Made by a program: the position numbers and the translations under genes. The notes beneath the pieces are model-generated. The model was not told the origin of the DNA. It searched no databases and worked only from the letters and a program-made list of their open reading frames with translations. A stretch of 64,000 nucleotides of DNA from Wuchereria bancrofti (Eukaryota > Nematoda > Chromadorea > Rhabditida > Onchocercidae), in assembly GCA_005281725.1 (NCBI GenBank), contig SSBO01000009.1:5030363-5094362 (forward strand), given 5' to 3'. Every line of letters starts with the position of its first letter. Within the stretch, counting starts at the first letter, position 1. Shown piece by piece: positions 37,592-51,122 of the stretch.

Positions 37592-40500
37592 CTGAAAGAA
37601 AATATTCACTTTGATACTCAGTAAAAAAAACAAAAAAACATTCCAAGCATTCAAGCATCCAATTAACGTCAATGATGGTGGAAAAAAATTAACTCAAAAT
37701 CTTGAAGAATGACCAATTAGACGTAAAGGAAAATAGGACGAAATAAATTTGGAACAATCGTCAACAAATCTAACAAATACCAAGGAAAGCAAAAAAAATA
37801 ATGGAAGTTGAATGGAACCAGAGATGATAATCAAAATGAACTTGAAGGCCAATGAATTTAATGCGTCATTGCCAATACAAACAGGTATTGAACTTATACT
37901 GAACCAGCTAATTACTAATGTTATTCACTACATTACTTAATACATACTGGTGATATTGATTTTTTCACAAAATTCATAAGTCTTTAAATTTAAATTTCCA
38001 AGAAATTCTACACTTTCATAAATGAAAAGTGCAGGAAGACGTGAATTCCACGCACACAGATAAACAAAACACTATTACAGTGTGACCTGTCAATTGAGAA
38101 CGATCGCTGATCAATGTCCATGAGATATTCATGTCAACCTGGGATAGGTAAATACTAAGAATTTAAAAGTGATTTAAGTTAGGAAATTTCCGAAACTTTT
38201 TGTTTTAAAAAGAGGATAAAAAAATGATCGGCCGCGAAGTCAAAGAAGCAGAGCTGGCGAAGGCTGCTATTTATCGAAAATCGATGAGAACAAATTGTTA
38301 TTAAATAAACATAAATAAATGCAAAACATACTGATAATGCCTTTGTTACTGTAGAAAAATCTTGTCATAGCACCAAATCATTATCAAAATCGCTTGAGAT
38401 TCTTTGAGATTTTCTAAATGTGCATTTTTCAGTGGTAGCACAACTTTACGACCACAGAAGAGAGGATTAATTAAAAAAGGTTCCATATCATACGTACGAT
38501 TATTTAGAAGTTGTCAGAAGAGCGCACTGCTTTCTAACTTTTCAGATATTTTCAACTCCAACATCCCCCAAAATTTTATGCTCATAATGTTTAGGCTGGA
38601 AAGAGCGATCAATCCCATGTAGGAAAAGTGATATTCAATCACGGCGAAACTTTAAATTTTGATAACCGCTTCATCTTTAACTTCAGTTTAATATAGTCCA
38701 TTACTTTGTTTCAGTGAAGTCGCGTTGACAAAAACAAGGGATAACCGCAACTGTTATATTGTAAAGCGATGGCGACCGAAGCGCACACAAGCTAAAAATT
38801 GCAATTTGCAACAACAACCACCGAAAGACTAAAAAATGATTTTCTAGAGATATATGTAACAATTCAGTACTTCATGCTCTTTGTTTTACCTGCATATTTT
38901 ATGACAACTTCCAGCGCTCTGAACATGTTAGTCAAAAAGCTATGATCGAAATTTTGCATCCTCGACAAAATGAAATAAATCGGGTGATTAGCACTGGAGC
39001 CCTATGCATAAGATGTACTTTATTTAGAATCCTTCAAATAGTGTCCAAAAAAAAACCATGCATTTTCTCCAATGTACTTTACTTTTTTTCACATCGTAAT
39101 CGCTACGGAACGAGTTATTAGTTGGGTAAAAGTTCTGAGAAGAAATTCCCATATAATAATGATAATGAGGTAAAAAATCGGTTCGTTAGAATGACGACGT
39201 ACATTTTCATTTATCTGAACATTTATCACATTTTGCGGAAAGTGTAAAGGAGTAAATGCCTATAAACTGAAGTCATCAAAAACAATGCTTGAAAGGCTCC
39301 TTTCATTTCAGCGTACACCAAACATCCTATTTCTTCCTTCACTTTGTTCTAGCACCATTTCTTCACAATCTCTTATGAACAATATATATTTTTTATAACC
39401 CATTGCATCAACGTTTTCTGCACAAAAAAATAAACTGCAAAATAAATCGATGAAAAATAATGGTGTTATGGAAATGTCCCTGAAGATGATTATACATCTA
39501 CTTCAACTATAAAAGATTCAAAGCGATTTCAAAACAAAGTGATTTCAATGGAATTGGAGTTTTTATTTTGGAAATTAATAATTTACTTCTGCTTATTTTT
39601 CTCAGGAAAGTAAAGGAAGTAAAAGATCCAAATGTTTCTATGCTAAAAAGATTGCCAGAAGAAAGTAGCAACATTATATGAGTAAAAATGAAGAATATTT
39701 CCTAAAACAAACTAGCAAAAGATAGATTTAAATAATTTTGCGAAGTGCAAAAGAAAATTAAATTTCCACGTGAAAGGAGGCTTTAACATTTGAGAAATGA
39801 ATGATTTTTGAAGCAAAAGTTCAATTCTATGCAACGATAACAGTTAGCAAGAAGCTGATAAACGGGACTCATGCCGTATTAGATAAGTTTCTGCTAGGAC
39901 ACTAGGATAACATAAAGCAAAATAATTCTGATCGATTAGCCTCAGCTTAATGAATGTAACCAACGTCATGCTCTAAATTACCTCTCGAATTTATGACGTC
40001 GAATAGGGGAAGGAAAACTGAGAACACTACTGCACCAATTATTTTCTTTTTCAAATAATAAAGACTCAAATGACGAAGATTCACTGATCTAAACAAAAGA
40101 TCTCTGCGGAACATATCTGGCGAGAAATAATTTTCCAGATGGGGCTTTCTCTACAAAAGAAGTGCTTACCATTCATCTTACAGTAAAATTTAGCAATTCA
40201 ACTAACTTCAGGGAACTTGTCATGATAGAATGAATGAAATGTAAACATAGTGGACATGAATGCACCCTAAAAACCTAACGTGGACGAGAACTGCATTCTG
40301 CTGGCATCTTAAAGTAAATTAACCAAAGGAGAAAATCATTTTGATCTGCTTGCAAATATATAACTTCAAATATTTCATAAATATTGATACAAATAATCAA
40401 AAGTGAGCACGAAGTTTCAGTCCGATGCTGAACGATTGGAAGGATTACAGCTCCATTAATTATTTAACGTCCTACAAACATTCATTTCCTTAAATGATTT

Positions 40501-43500
40501 AGAAAGATAGTGATTGGAAGATAATTTAGAAAAAAAAATCAAACAGTAAAGTAGCAGCTAATGAAAACCTGCTGATGGAGTACAACTAAAAAACAAGCCT
40601 TGTGAATGAATAATTTCAGCCATGTATATGAAGATCATTTCGGTTGTGATCAGTTTTCATTTTAAAATCAATCTTTGATGTACTTTATGGAGTTATTCGG
40701 TTCATTTTTTCTGGTCCAGATGATCATTGTGAATAAGCTATATACCATAAAAATGATTGATAACCTACCATCAGACGAACGGCAAGTAACTAAAGTTAGC
40801 TGCTGATATGTACTTAGATGCATAAATTTAAATTTCTATATAAGATGTATAAAAGGATTTTTATGAAAATATATAAAATTAAAGATCAATCTAAGGTATG
40901 AAATTCCCACCATAATGACTATCATATAGTTTATTGTTTTTGGTAAACATTTACAATAAATTTACAATAAAGTTCTCCCTCCCTTTTACAGATGGAGTTT
41001 CCTTCAAAGTCGATCATCTTTGTCTATATATCTCTTGAAAAAAGCAATATTTTCGGTTCTGAACAACCACTTTTATTTGCTATAGATTGCCAGATCCGAT
41101 ACAATGATCTTAATTTGACATGGGACCATAAACAACATGCTATAACAACAAATTATAGATTATAGAAAATAATAGAAATGCCCAGAAAATGAAGCAAATA
41201 TAATGAAACCCTTAATTATATTCATTGTTTAGCAAATAAATTACCTTAAGAAAAATGGAAGCTACCTGTTAGTGACAGCAACCAAATCTTATTAACTTAG
41301 ATATCCCTCAACGAGAATTCATTTATAAAGTATTCACAAAAAAACTAAGGGTTAATATGATTTACTGTTAGCTATCCTATTTCTAGATCAACAGGAACTA
41401 TCGCATGGTTTAAACCGCGCATTAAAAAGGATGAAAAGTTTGAAAAATCTTGTTGTAATGTTAATGGGATGAAAAGCCTGCAACTTTATGAAATCTTGTC
41501 GTATGTGAGTACTCATCTGATGCACAGAATTTTACAATAGCTTATAAAATATGATATATTCCTCCCTTCCTTTCTCGACTTCTTTATAAGGAGAGGAGCG
41601 AAATAAAAAATGGTGAAAAGTACCTGTATCCGACTTGTACATATGTATGGATGTATTGTGAAAATATATTGAAGTTGTGAATAAGGCTTGACTAAACCAA
41701 TTTCTTTGCTTTTAAACGAACCAAAATCAAATTCCCCACAAAAGACCATAACAAAAGTAATTAATTTCAGAAGAACTTTTCGAAGAAAATACTACGTAAA
41801 CTTCAATTACTTATACACATGTTAATTCAACCAGATTTGAAATGATTACTCAATAGCAGAAATGAAAAAGCGACTTTTTCACTTATGACTTCAATTTTGA
41901 AGTGAGTGAGATCAACCTAAGATTAGAAAATAACACAATTAGAGAATTCAGTTATTGCAAAACTCAGCCATTTCCATGCATTGCTCGCTTGAAAAATTTT
42001 TAGGGACTAATCAATTAACTTAGTCGATATTAACATGGATATGGCAAATAACTTAATAGCTTCTTGAATTATCTTATTATAGCAATAAATCTGCAGGAAT
42101 TGGAGGAAAATTTTTGAGAATTTAGTATTCCGATATTTAACATCAAAATTCGACGCAAAGGATTTATCGTAGATCTAAATAATTTAATGATCTCCACATA
42201 ATGATCTCCGCAGTTTTTACCTTTCGGAATGTCAGTAGAAAAACTAAACTTTTCCATGAAATCGAAGCCTCCTTCAACTACTTTCCCATAAAAGCAACCA
42301 TAATGAGCCATCAACTATCCATCAGTGAAATTTCTAAATTCTCACTGAATCCTGGCTCACGTAACTTCAGTTATAAGCTCCAATTCACTGGCCATGAAAC
42401 CAATCATAATCTTCACCTTAGTCAGTCTTAATCAGTATTCAAATGAGGTAAATCACCAGAAGTGCTCCAGAATCCATCGCTATACTTATTCACTTCGTGC
42501 AAGCAAACCATCCATGCAGTAACATAGCAAACCTCTCAAAGACTGCCATCGATTCTCTCTTGTTGCTTTCATTGTTCAATTCTGCAACCAATACCTCTTA
42601 TTTGAAGCAAGCAAAACGAATAACAGAAAAAACAATCTCCAACAACCATTCTCGACTTGCGGTCCAGACGACAATCTTGGGTAAGCGAGGAGGTCTGCGG
42701 CATTCCTGCGTCTCAATATGCAACTCTTTCAACTCTGTGTATCACAACAGATTTGATGCATGAAGCTAGAGGTTGGTATAGAAGATTCTGCAGTATATGT
42801 AACACTGGCCAGTGACATTGGACAGAAGTTAGGACGAAATCTTTAAGATTTGTTTACTTAAAGTTTCCACAAGCCGTAAACACTTAAACTGCGTGTGGAA
42901 TGTAAACCGAACGTCAACTACGCCTGCTTCAATAAAAAGTTTTACCACTTAATTGGCTAATAATATGAAACTGATAAAATGCTACGTTTTCTAGCAATGG
43001 ACATTTCTTCTGCTGTAAAATGGTAAAGTAAAATTTAATTGGAAGAATTTCAGTTAAAGCACAAAAGAGATGTGAAAATTTAGTCAATTATGATAAGAAT
43101 GAAGTCAACATTTGAAATAAAATATATGAACATTACATAAATGACCTAACTTATATTTTGAGCGAAATATTCAAATATTTTTTCCTACAGGGTTTTAAAG
43201 GCTTTAAAATTTACAAAAGTAAAAATACCAACAAAAGGTATCATCGTAAATAGTCCTCCAGTTTGAAATTTTTCGTGTAAAGTTCAAATATTTCTTGAAA
43301 AATTTGCTATTGTGTTTGGATATTTAAGAAACTTTTTCCAGTTGTTTGAAATAGTGTTAAATGTAATCTAAGAAATTTTCTTCTTCGAAACTTCAAATAG
43401 CTTTGTTTTTAATTCAGTTCTTTCACTTTTCTTTAATTAGCTGAGAAGCACTTCACGGCGGCATCTGATTTTGTTTGATTGATACAATGATGATAAAACA

Positions 43501-46500
43501 AAAATTTTTCAATCTTTTCAGTCATCAGAAACAATCAGTGACGATTGTTAAGAAAAAAGCGATGAAATACTATCATTTTTAACATCGACTGGTTCGGATA
43601 CTGTTCTAAAATTGTGATCGGAAATGCAGTTGTGAAAGAAATGAAAGGATAAAAATAAAGATGAAATATATTCCTGAATTCGATACTTGCAGAAGGTATT
43701 TGTTTCTTTCATAATAAAACGAAAAGTAGAAGACTGAAAAAAAGTTATTTTTATATAAAAATAACATTTTGCTAATAACTGTATAAAAACTTTAATTCGA
43801 AAATCGGAATTCAAGAGCTCATTTTCTGTAAATTGTTTCCGAAGTTTATTACAGAATAGTGCGATTGTCATAGCAAAACGATATAAAATAGAGCTGACAA
43901 AGACTTTGATCAAAAGCTGTGCATATCAAGTTAACATTTCTTCTACTTAAAAACTGCACAATTTGTAAATTGTTCTGGAAATTTCCGAATAAGTACTGGT
44001 AAATTTTTACTATATAGGAGCTTTTTCTATATCAATTCAAGTATAAATCAATCAACAAAAATTTGTAATTACTTCAATTTTCTAATTTCTTAACCTGAAA
44101 ATATTGGAATTCAAAATTTGTTGTACATTTCAATTCTCCCCGCTATTCGATTTCGTTCTTCCTATTTCTGATATTAATAAAGAAGCTGTTCGTTCATTTA
44201 TTTTATTTTTGTCTCAAACAAATTGTCACCTGAACACGAAAAATTTTTAGAAATGTTGTTCTACTGCAATAAAATATAACCGATCTTCGTTTGTGACTGA
44301 ACTCCTGCCTTTTTTTATGAAATTTAGTCAGTTAGTCAGAGAAACAGTAAATGTCGACTTACCACACAAAATAAATCAGATATCTCTTCATTCTGAAATG
44401 CAACATTTATCATGAATCCTTTTGTTGTACTATTTTTGATGCTAGAAATTGAGGAATATCCAATTCACGAAGATTATTGTTATCCTAGTTGAATGCTCTC
44501 ATTTTCTTTCCACTTATGTTCAACAATTTTCATATGATAAAGTTTCATTTTGCAAACTTTTCGCAACTTTTTGCAACCTACTTTCATAATAAAAACTCGT
44601 AATAATCATACGACACCATGTAGACCTGAAATGTATCAGTTGTTGATTACGACTAACCAATAATAAATCGAATAAATGTCGATTACTCTGCAAGTGTGGA
44701 ATTTTTTGATTCTGTTGTTGAATTACCTGCATCATGGACAAATGCTAAAGGTCTAATTCTCAAAAGAGCTATCTCCTCTACTGGATTTGGTGAACGTAAA
44801 GTTGCTGCTTCCCTTCCGACAATATGGTCTTAGTTGTTGAAAAATTATTTTAAGAAAATTTCCTTCCAAGAAATATCAATAATTTTTGCCACAACATTCA
44901 TATGTTAGTTGGCATATTGATTTTTGTTTTCTGGCAATGGCACGCTCATTTATTTCAGCCTTGAATATAACTTGAGCTAAACTCACAAGAAATTCGAAAG
45001 TTGCAACGACTGAAAATTTCTCATTGTTAAACATAAACACATGAGTACGTGCAGTGTTATGAAAGAAATGCAATGTTCCAAAGAATAGGAAGAAAGACGA
45101 GCGCTAATTCAATATTTATGAATTGGTCTACGATGATGAATTAAAGAAGCTTATGCACCAGGCGAATTTCAATCTCTCATGCAAATTTTACGCTACTAAT
45201 TATAATATTTGAAAAAGCTTCTCGGTAACACTTCTGCACTCAAAAAACTGTAATAGATTTCGAAGCACCATGTCAAAGCCATTTAAGAATTGATCCATTT
45301 TTTTGTCAAACATGCATCAAACATTCCAACATATTTTATCTGAAGAATCTGCATGGATATTTATGCAAGGTAAAAGTGAAACAAAAAAAAAAATATGAAG
45401 TCAGCGATAGAATTTGCACACGCAAATTATTTAGTTAATGCATTTCACTTTCCTTTTACTATTTCGAGTTAAGATGCTAATTCAAGTTATAACTATTTAA
45501 TGACAATAAATAATTTGGCAGAAGTTTACGTTAGATGCAGTTCCACTTCAGACATGAGGTTAGTGCAGACGGTTGACAGAAGTTACCTAGGACAATTAAA
45601 GCACTACAATATTCAAGATATTGTTCGGAGTCTCGTTCCTGAATGAAAACGGAGTAAATTGGTTTAGCATCTGCAAATTCGATTTTTCATATGGTGCAAT
45701 GTATGGACTGAGAGAAAAACAGTAAAATGAAGTTGTACTCCCTTATTAAATTAAAAAAAAATATTCCTTCAATGTATAAAAGATAAGATGTACCCTCCTC
45801 CCGTCTCTAATGATCTTAATTTTTACTTTCAAAATTCCTCTGAGATATAGCAAACAATGAACTACAAACAGTTCAGTATTATTAGAAAAAACAGCAAAGC
45901 TTTTTAGATGTTAGTTTAAAAATGACAGGATGACATTCAAATTTAATAATTTGACAAAAACAATGATACTAATTAGAAAATAATTTCGCTTTTTTCTTAA
46001 ATAAAACATTCACTTTTATGAAATTTATTTCCAAAAAAGCGATCAGAAAACCAGCTTAGCTGCATCAAGGAATGCTTAAGAAACGAAGAGTATAAAAAAG
46101 TACACAAAAAGTACTTGTATTCTAAGAAGAGTTATTTTAATGACAAGTGATAAAATTTACTTTGTGTGGACTAAACTTTGAGCAAGATCCCTATTTCCGA
46201 AATAAGCAAATTTTTTTCAAGGTAGCAAGGGCATAAAAAATGTTTAAATGGACAATCAATCATTCTGATAATGACGAATCAATTTATATGAAAAAATTAA
46301 AAATGTATTGAACATATGTTGAACTCATAATATGTTACAAGTTACTAACTATCAACGATGAATTATCAAGTGCTGCTAATCATTGATTATTTTAGTAAAT
46401 CTAGAGTAGCACAACTTATTTGCAATAATGTGTTCTCCTTTGCACATTAACTTTTGAACTTACCTTCAACTTTCAACATTGTATGCACAAATGGAAAATA

Positions 46501-49500
46501 AAATCGCTAATTCATCTTCTGATTTTTTCTCTCTTGAACCGTGAACTGATGACAAATTGAAGTAATTACTTAACGATTGACATTATCAGAGCTTTCCGTT
46601 GCTACTGCACTGAAAGTTTGAACAGCTCTCCGTTCAGATCACGCTATTATCGATTGGTGATAATCAGTTTACTGAAGATTGAACATGTCTTTATCTGAAT
46701 GGACATGTTTTCATCTGGTGATTGAGCATGTTTTTATCTTATCAATCTTCTACTAATTAATTGGAAGAACAGTAGCATTAATTTCTGTTGTGTTCTTTCA
46801 TCCATAAAGTCTGAAATTCAAGCAACTGTACACATATATAAAACTGTTCACTTTAATACTTAGTCTAAAGAAGATTAAAATTAAAATATCATGAAAATTA
46901 ATTTTTAAATAACTCATTTGCAAATGAAAATAAAAAAATTTGGTAATTAATTCGGTATCTTATGCAAATTGGTTTCATTTAATTTAGTTTCATCTAATTT
47001 TCGACAAAAGTGCTTCTTATTTAAACCTGTATTAATAACTGAGAAAGACATAATTCCCATAGAAATTGGAACTTTTTCTAACGTTAATTAAGCAATTATA
47101 AAATCTGAATTTTTTTTTTGAGCTATTTAGAGATTATTTGAAATGAGTAACAATTTTTTTATTTTCAAGTTTATAAACCAATAGGAAAACAAGCATTGGC
47201 GACAACGATGAAAAATAAAGGAAATAGAACAATTTGAAATACATTATCATAAAAAATGAAATAGTAGTAATGAGCTGCAAGCCCAGTTTCACCCATATAA
47301 ATTTAAATTTAAATAATGCATTTGTATCCTTCCTGAGCATCTGAAATAGACCTTTTTTAAGGTTTGCTTTATATAATTGTAGGACAATTGACTCTTTTAA
47401 TAGTAACCAGCCCAAAAATAAAAGGGGGCATTTTTGTTTGTGTTTGTGATGTAGACTTAAAATCGATTTAAGCTTCCAAGAAATGAATTAAGCTCTATTA
47501 AATTCTTTTAACTAATTTAAATATAAGCAAGCAGTTGGAAATTTTAGGAATTAACTTGATAAATCAATAAAAACCTGTAAAGATGAAATGTTATAAATTT
47601 GAAAAATGAGCGCCTGGAAAGCGATTTCATTTATGCATATTCGTTCTCAGCTGGAAGCTGAACTGATCACTTTGATATTCCGCCATAAATGCTTTTTAGT
47701 CGCTTGCTGAGCATCGATAACATATCGTCATCATTAATAGACTAAAGGTTTTATTTAGAAAAAAACTGAGTTTTATGAAACATAAATGGCAATATATAAT
47801 CTGAGATCTGATTTTTTTGAATTAAAGTTTTAGAAGCATATGGTAAATTCAAAATTAATTCAGTGAAATGAAAAAAAAGAAACAAAATTAATTCAGTGGA
47901 AAAAAAATCAAAAAAAGTGAAATGAATGAAATTAATTTCGTCATGACCGAAAACGAAATTTAATGGTACAATAAAGAAACGACATGTCACTTTTATACAT
48001 ATAAGGTTATGAAAATTTGGCAGTGAGATAAAATATTGTAACTTTTGCTTAATTCCGACCTTTAAAATTTTCAAAATTTTTAAATTCATACAAATTCTTT
48101 GATTGCCACTTACTATAATGTAAAATTCATTTCCATTTACCGTAAAAGCTTGCATCTGTTGATGTGATTCTTTTTTCCAACATAGCATAACAATTGGCGC
48201 TTCACTAATAACAACTACTCATAAATAATATAATTTGAATATGTAAATCTGCAGTAATTACTGAATGGGCGAATTACTGTAGTTGGCAAAGCAGAAAGCC
48301 CGTCCACCTGGTGTTTAGTGCAAAATACTGCTAGTCTTATGATTAGTTGAAGTATTTAGGGGCTTCTTTGTCGTCATACAGTAGTACTAATCCTCCATTT
48401 GTCTTTCGATCCTTAGAAACACACTGATATGTACTGCTTAACAACTAGGGTAGATATGTTATGAGAGAAAAATGCCACGCGAAATCGTCAATTTACATAC
48501 TCAGCAATATTCTATTTTATAGTCCTATAAATACATGATTAAACAGTTGTACCTAACTCATTTCAAACCACTTACTTGCTTCATAAAAAGTTGGCTTTGA
48601 AGGTTTCTCTAACTTAAACAAGTTAATCACTACTTTCTACCTCACATACTCCGTTCTCAGAGAAATTCATTCCAGAATAATTACAAATATAGAAGAATAG
48701 AAAATCTTGAGGTTTCAGGAATCCAAAATCTTACCCTGAAAAAGCAATATTATATTTCTTGATTCCCTGTCTGTCGTCTTGTTCCCGATCGATCATAACT
48801 AGTCAACTAGTTCCATAATTGTAAAAAAAGTTGCAAAAAGTTATATTAATATAGTCTAACTACATTTCAGACGGTACAGTTAGTTACTCATGCTGATAAT
48901 TCAGAATGATAATTCTAAATATGAGAGGTTTCTTTTAATGTATATTTCTCGATTACTGATAGGAAAACTTTAACATTAAGGAATTAAGTAAATCGCTTTA
49001 TTTTTATTCGAAGAATGACTGGAACAGATGTATTTCGGTTTTAAGATACAAAACCATGCATCTGGAAATGATTTTGTATCAGTAAACCGGAATCTATCCG
49101 TGACAAACTCACTGCCGAAGAGAAAGCGAGACTGTCTAGAAAGAATCTTTTATTGCTAGCTTTTATAGCCATGCCGGAATTTGACTTAATAACGAGCATT
49201 GAAAAAAAAACATGTAACAACATCAAGCTATTTTTATGCTATTCTAGATTTGTTTAAAGTTTATCGTTTTCTTTTTATTAATGCACAGTGCTATTCGGCT
49301 TAGAATGATTATTGATTAACCGCTTAATTGATAGTTTCTAGGCTCAACAACTGGCCACATCCATATTAATGTTCCTGTAAAACTCTTCAAATTTCACTTT
49401 TTTTGAATTTTTATCAAGTATACCTAGGGTAACTTCTAAATTACAACAGGAAAGTGTAGTGTCCGAATATTAACAAATATAGAGGTGGAGTTTCCTTCAT

Positions 49501-51122
49501 TCCTTGTATTTTTTGTGGAATACGGTAGTTTGTTATACAGCCGACACTTTTCAGTTGTTCACTTACCTAGTTCTGTCACTTTTCAACACCATTAAATGTC
49601 TTAAAGCTTTGCATTCATAATCTGTTCAAATAGTACTGTAAAGAATGGACTAAGCTCATTAACTTTGAAAAAGAAATTGTAACGCTGTTAGAATTTACGG
49701 ACTAAAAAAAATTTGAATGCGGTGGTGAAATGCGAAATTTAAAATCACAGGATGACTTATTTCTAATCCACGAAATTACGGACATTTCAGAATAAGTGAT
49801 CAAAATCTTTTAAAAAAATCCCATCCAATGTTCATTGTATCACATCATGCTGAATAAAATTTTAGTTTTGTAAGCTATTAAATTCGATTTTTCTTTGTTA
49901 TTTAAATCGCTTATTTGAAGAACTGTTACACTACAAAATATTCCAAAAACTCACTCTTCTTCGCAAAGCCCATAACTAACATGAAAAAAGTTTTTGCCAA
50001 TGTTCCTGCCCAATCATTAACAGAAAAATATAGCCTTTCTTTAAATATAATTACTGCCTTTGTAGTTCTGTAGGAATGCTTCACTTCTTTCATTTCATTT
50101 ATTCAATTTTTGAGCAATTACCAGTGTCTTCATTAGCTATGCCTGAAGTGGAAATCATACTTAATGTTAAGCATTCTGTTTATATTCTCAAACCCCATTA
50201 TGAGTTGGTCATGCAACTTAATTAAATTACTTTAAAGTTAGTTGTGGATACCAAACTGAGAAAGCATTTTAATTTTATCATTTTTTTTACATTTTTTTTC
50301 ATTCATTGAGTATGGAGAATTAACAAACTAAATGATATAGGAAGAATCTTCTGTAATGTAGTAAAAAGAAAGGGTCAGAGTTGAAAACCTGTTCTGAAAA
50401 TTATTTTATTTCACCAGTGACGAAATTTATGTCATGGAAACAAGCCATAAATCCTTATTCCTTTATCCACAACTTCCTAACAAATTTTGAAATTAATATG
50501 TCACGATTTCTTATTATGACTCAAATTTTCATTTCTTTCGGACAACACATCGATAAAATAAAAATATTATATATTCGTTTTCAAGGAAACTAAACAATCA
50601 ATATTTTTGAAATGAATTGTACCATAAATTTTTATAATTTTTCATTCAAAAAAATAAATATGAACAGAATTATTTTAAATGAAATAACTTTTGATAATTT
50701 CAAATTATTTTGGCTAATAAATATGTCATCTGTACAAAAATCCAAATTTTCGAAGTAAATAACTAAAATTTTTCAATCCTAAATTCGTCATTACGGTTAC
50801 ATTAGTTAACAAAGCAGCAACTGAATATTTCAACAACCAACTAAATTACTGTCTATTTATTATTTCGTAAATGTTAATTTATAAATGCCAATTGTGGCAC
50901 TTGCAACTATGTTTTTACCAATTTCCGACTCTTCGAAGAAATTCTGCCTATGATATGACCTCGACAAGATCAAAGTTGTCGGTTAGCACAAAAAAATTTA
51001 ATTATGCTCTAATAAACAGTTCTAATAAACAGGGAACGACCAGCCGATAATATTATAGACACCTAGAAATTTCCAAAGATTTTTCTCATTCAAGCATTTT
51101 TCTCATTATTGTGATCATTTTA
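37592..51122. other. Gene-poor stretch of about 13.5 kb
   Basis: No gene model could be supported here. Weakly coding-like patches are minus-strand 44,520-45,073, plus-strand 44,990-45,660 (broken frames), plus-strand 42,201-42,763 (less AT-rich, with a GTAAGC donor-like site at about 42,680) and minus-strand 47,751-48,188. The rest is AT-rich with short homopolymer runs. It may contain the distal promoter of lmd-3 and unrecognised exons or non-coding RNA genes. Confidence 0.4.

Noticed and set aside
38215..38622. Plus-strand pieces MIGREVKEAELAKAAIYRKS and GSTTLRPQKRGLIKKGSISY as a two-exon gene
   Set aside because: Joining them by available splice sites gives only about 36 codons and the phases that preserve both readings do not match.
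47134..48188. Two minus-strand hydrophobic frames that resemble membrane proteins
   Set aside because: AT-rich DNA encodes F, I, L, K and Y runs by default. No splice signals or conserved pattern were visible.
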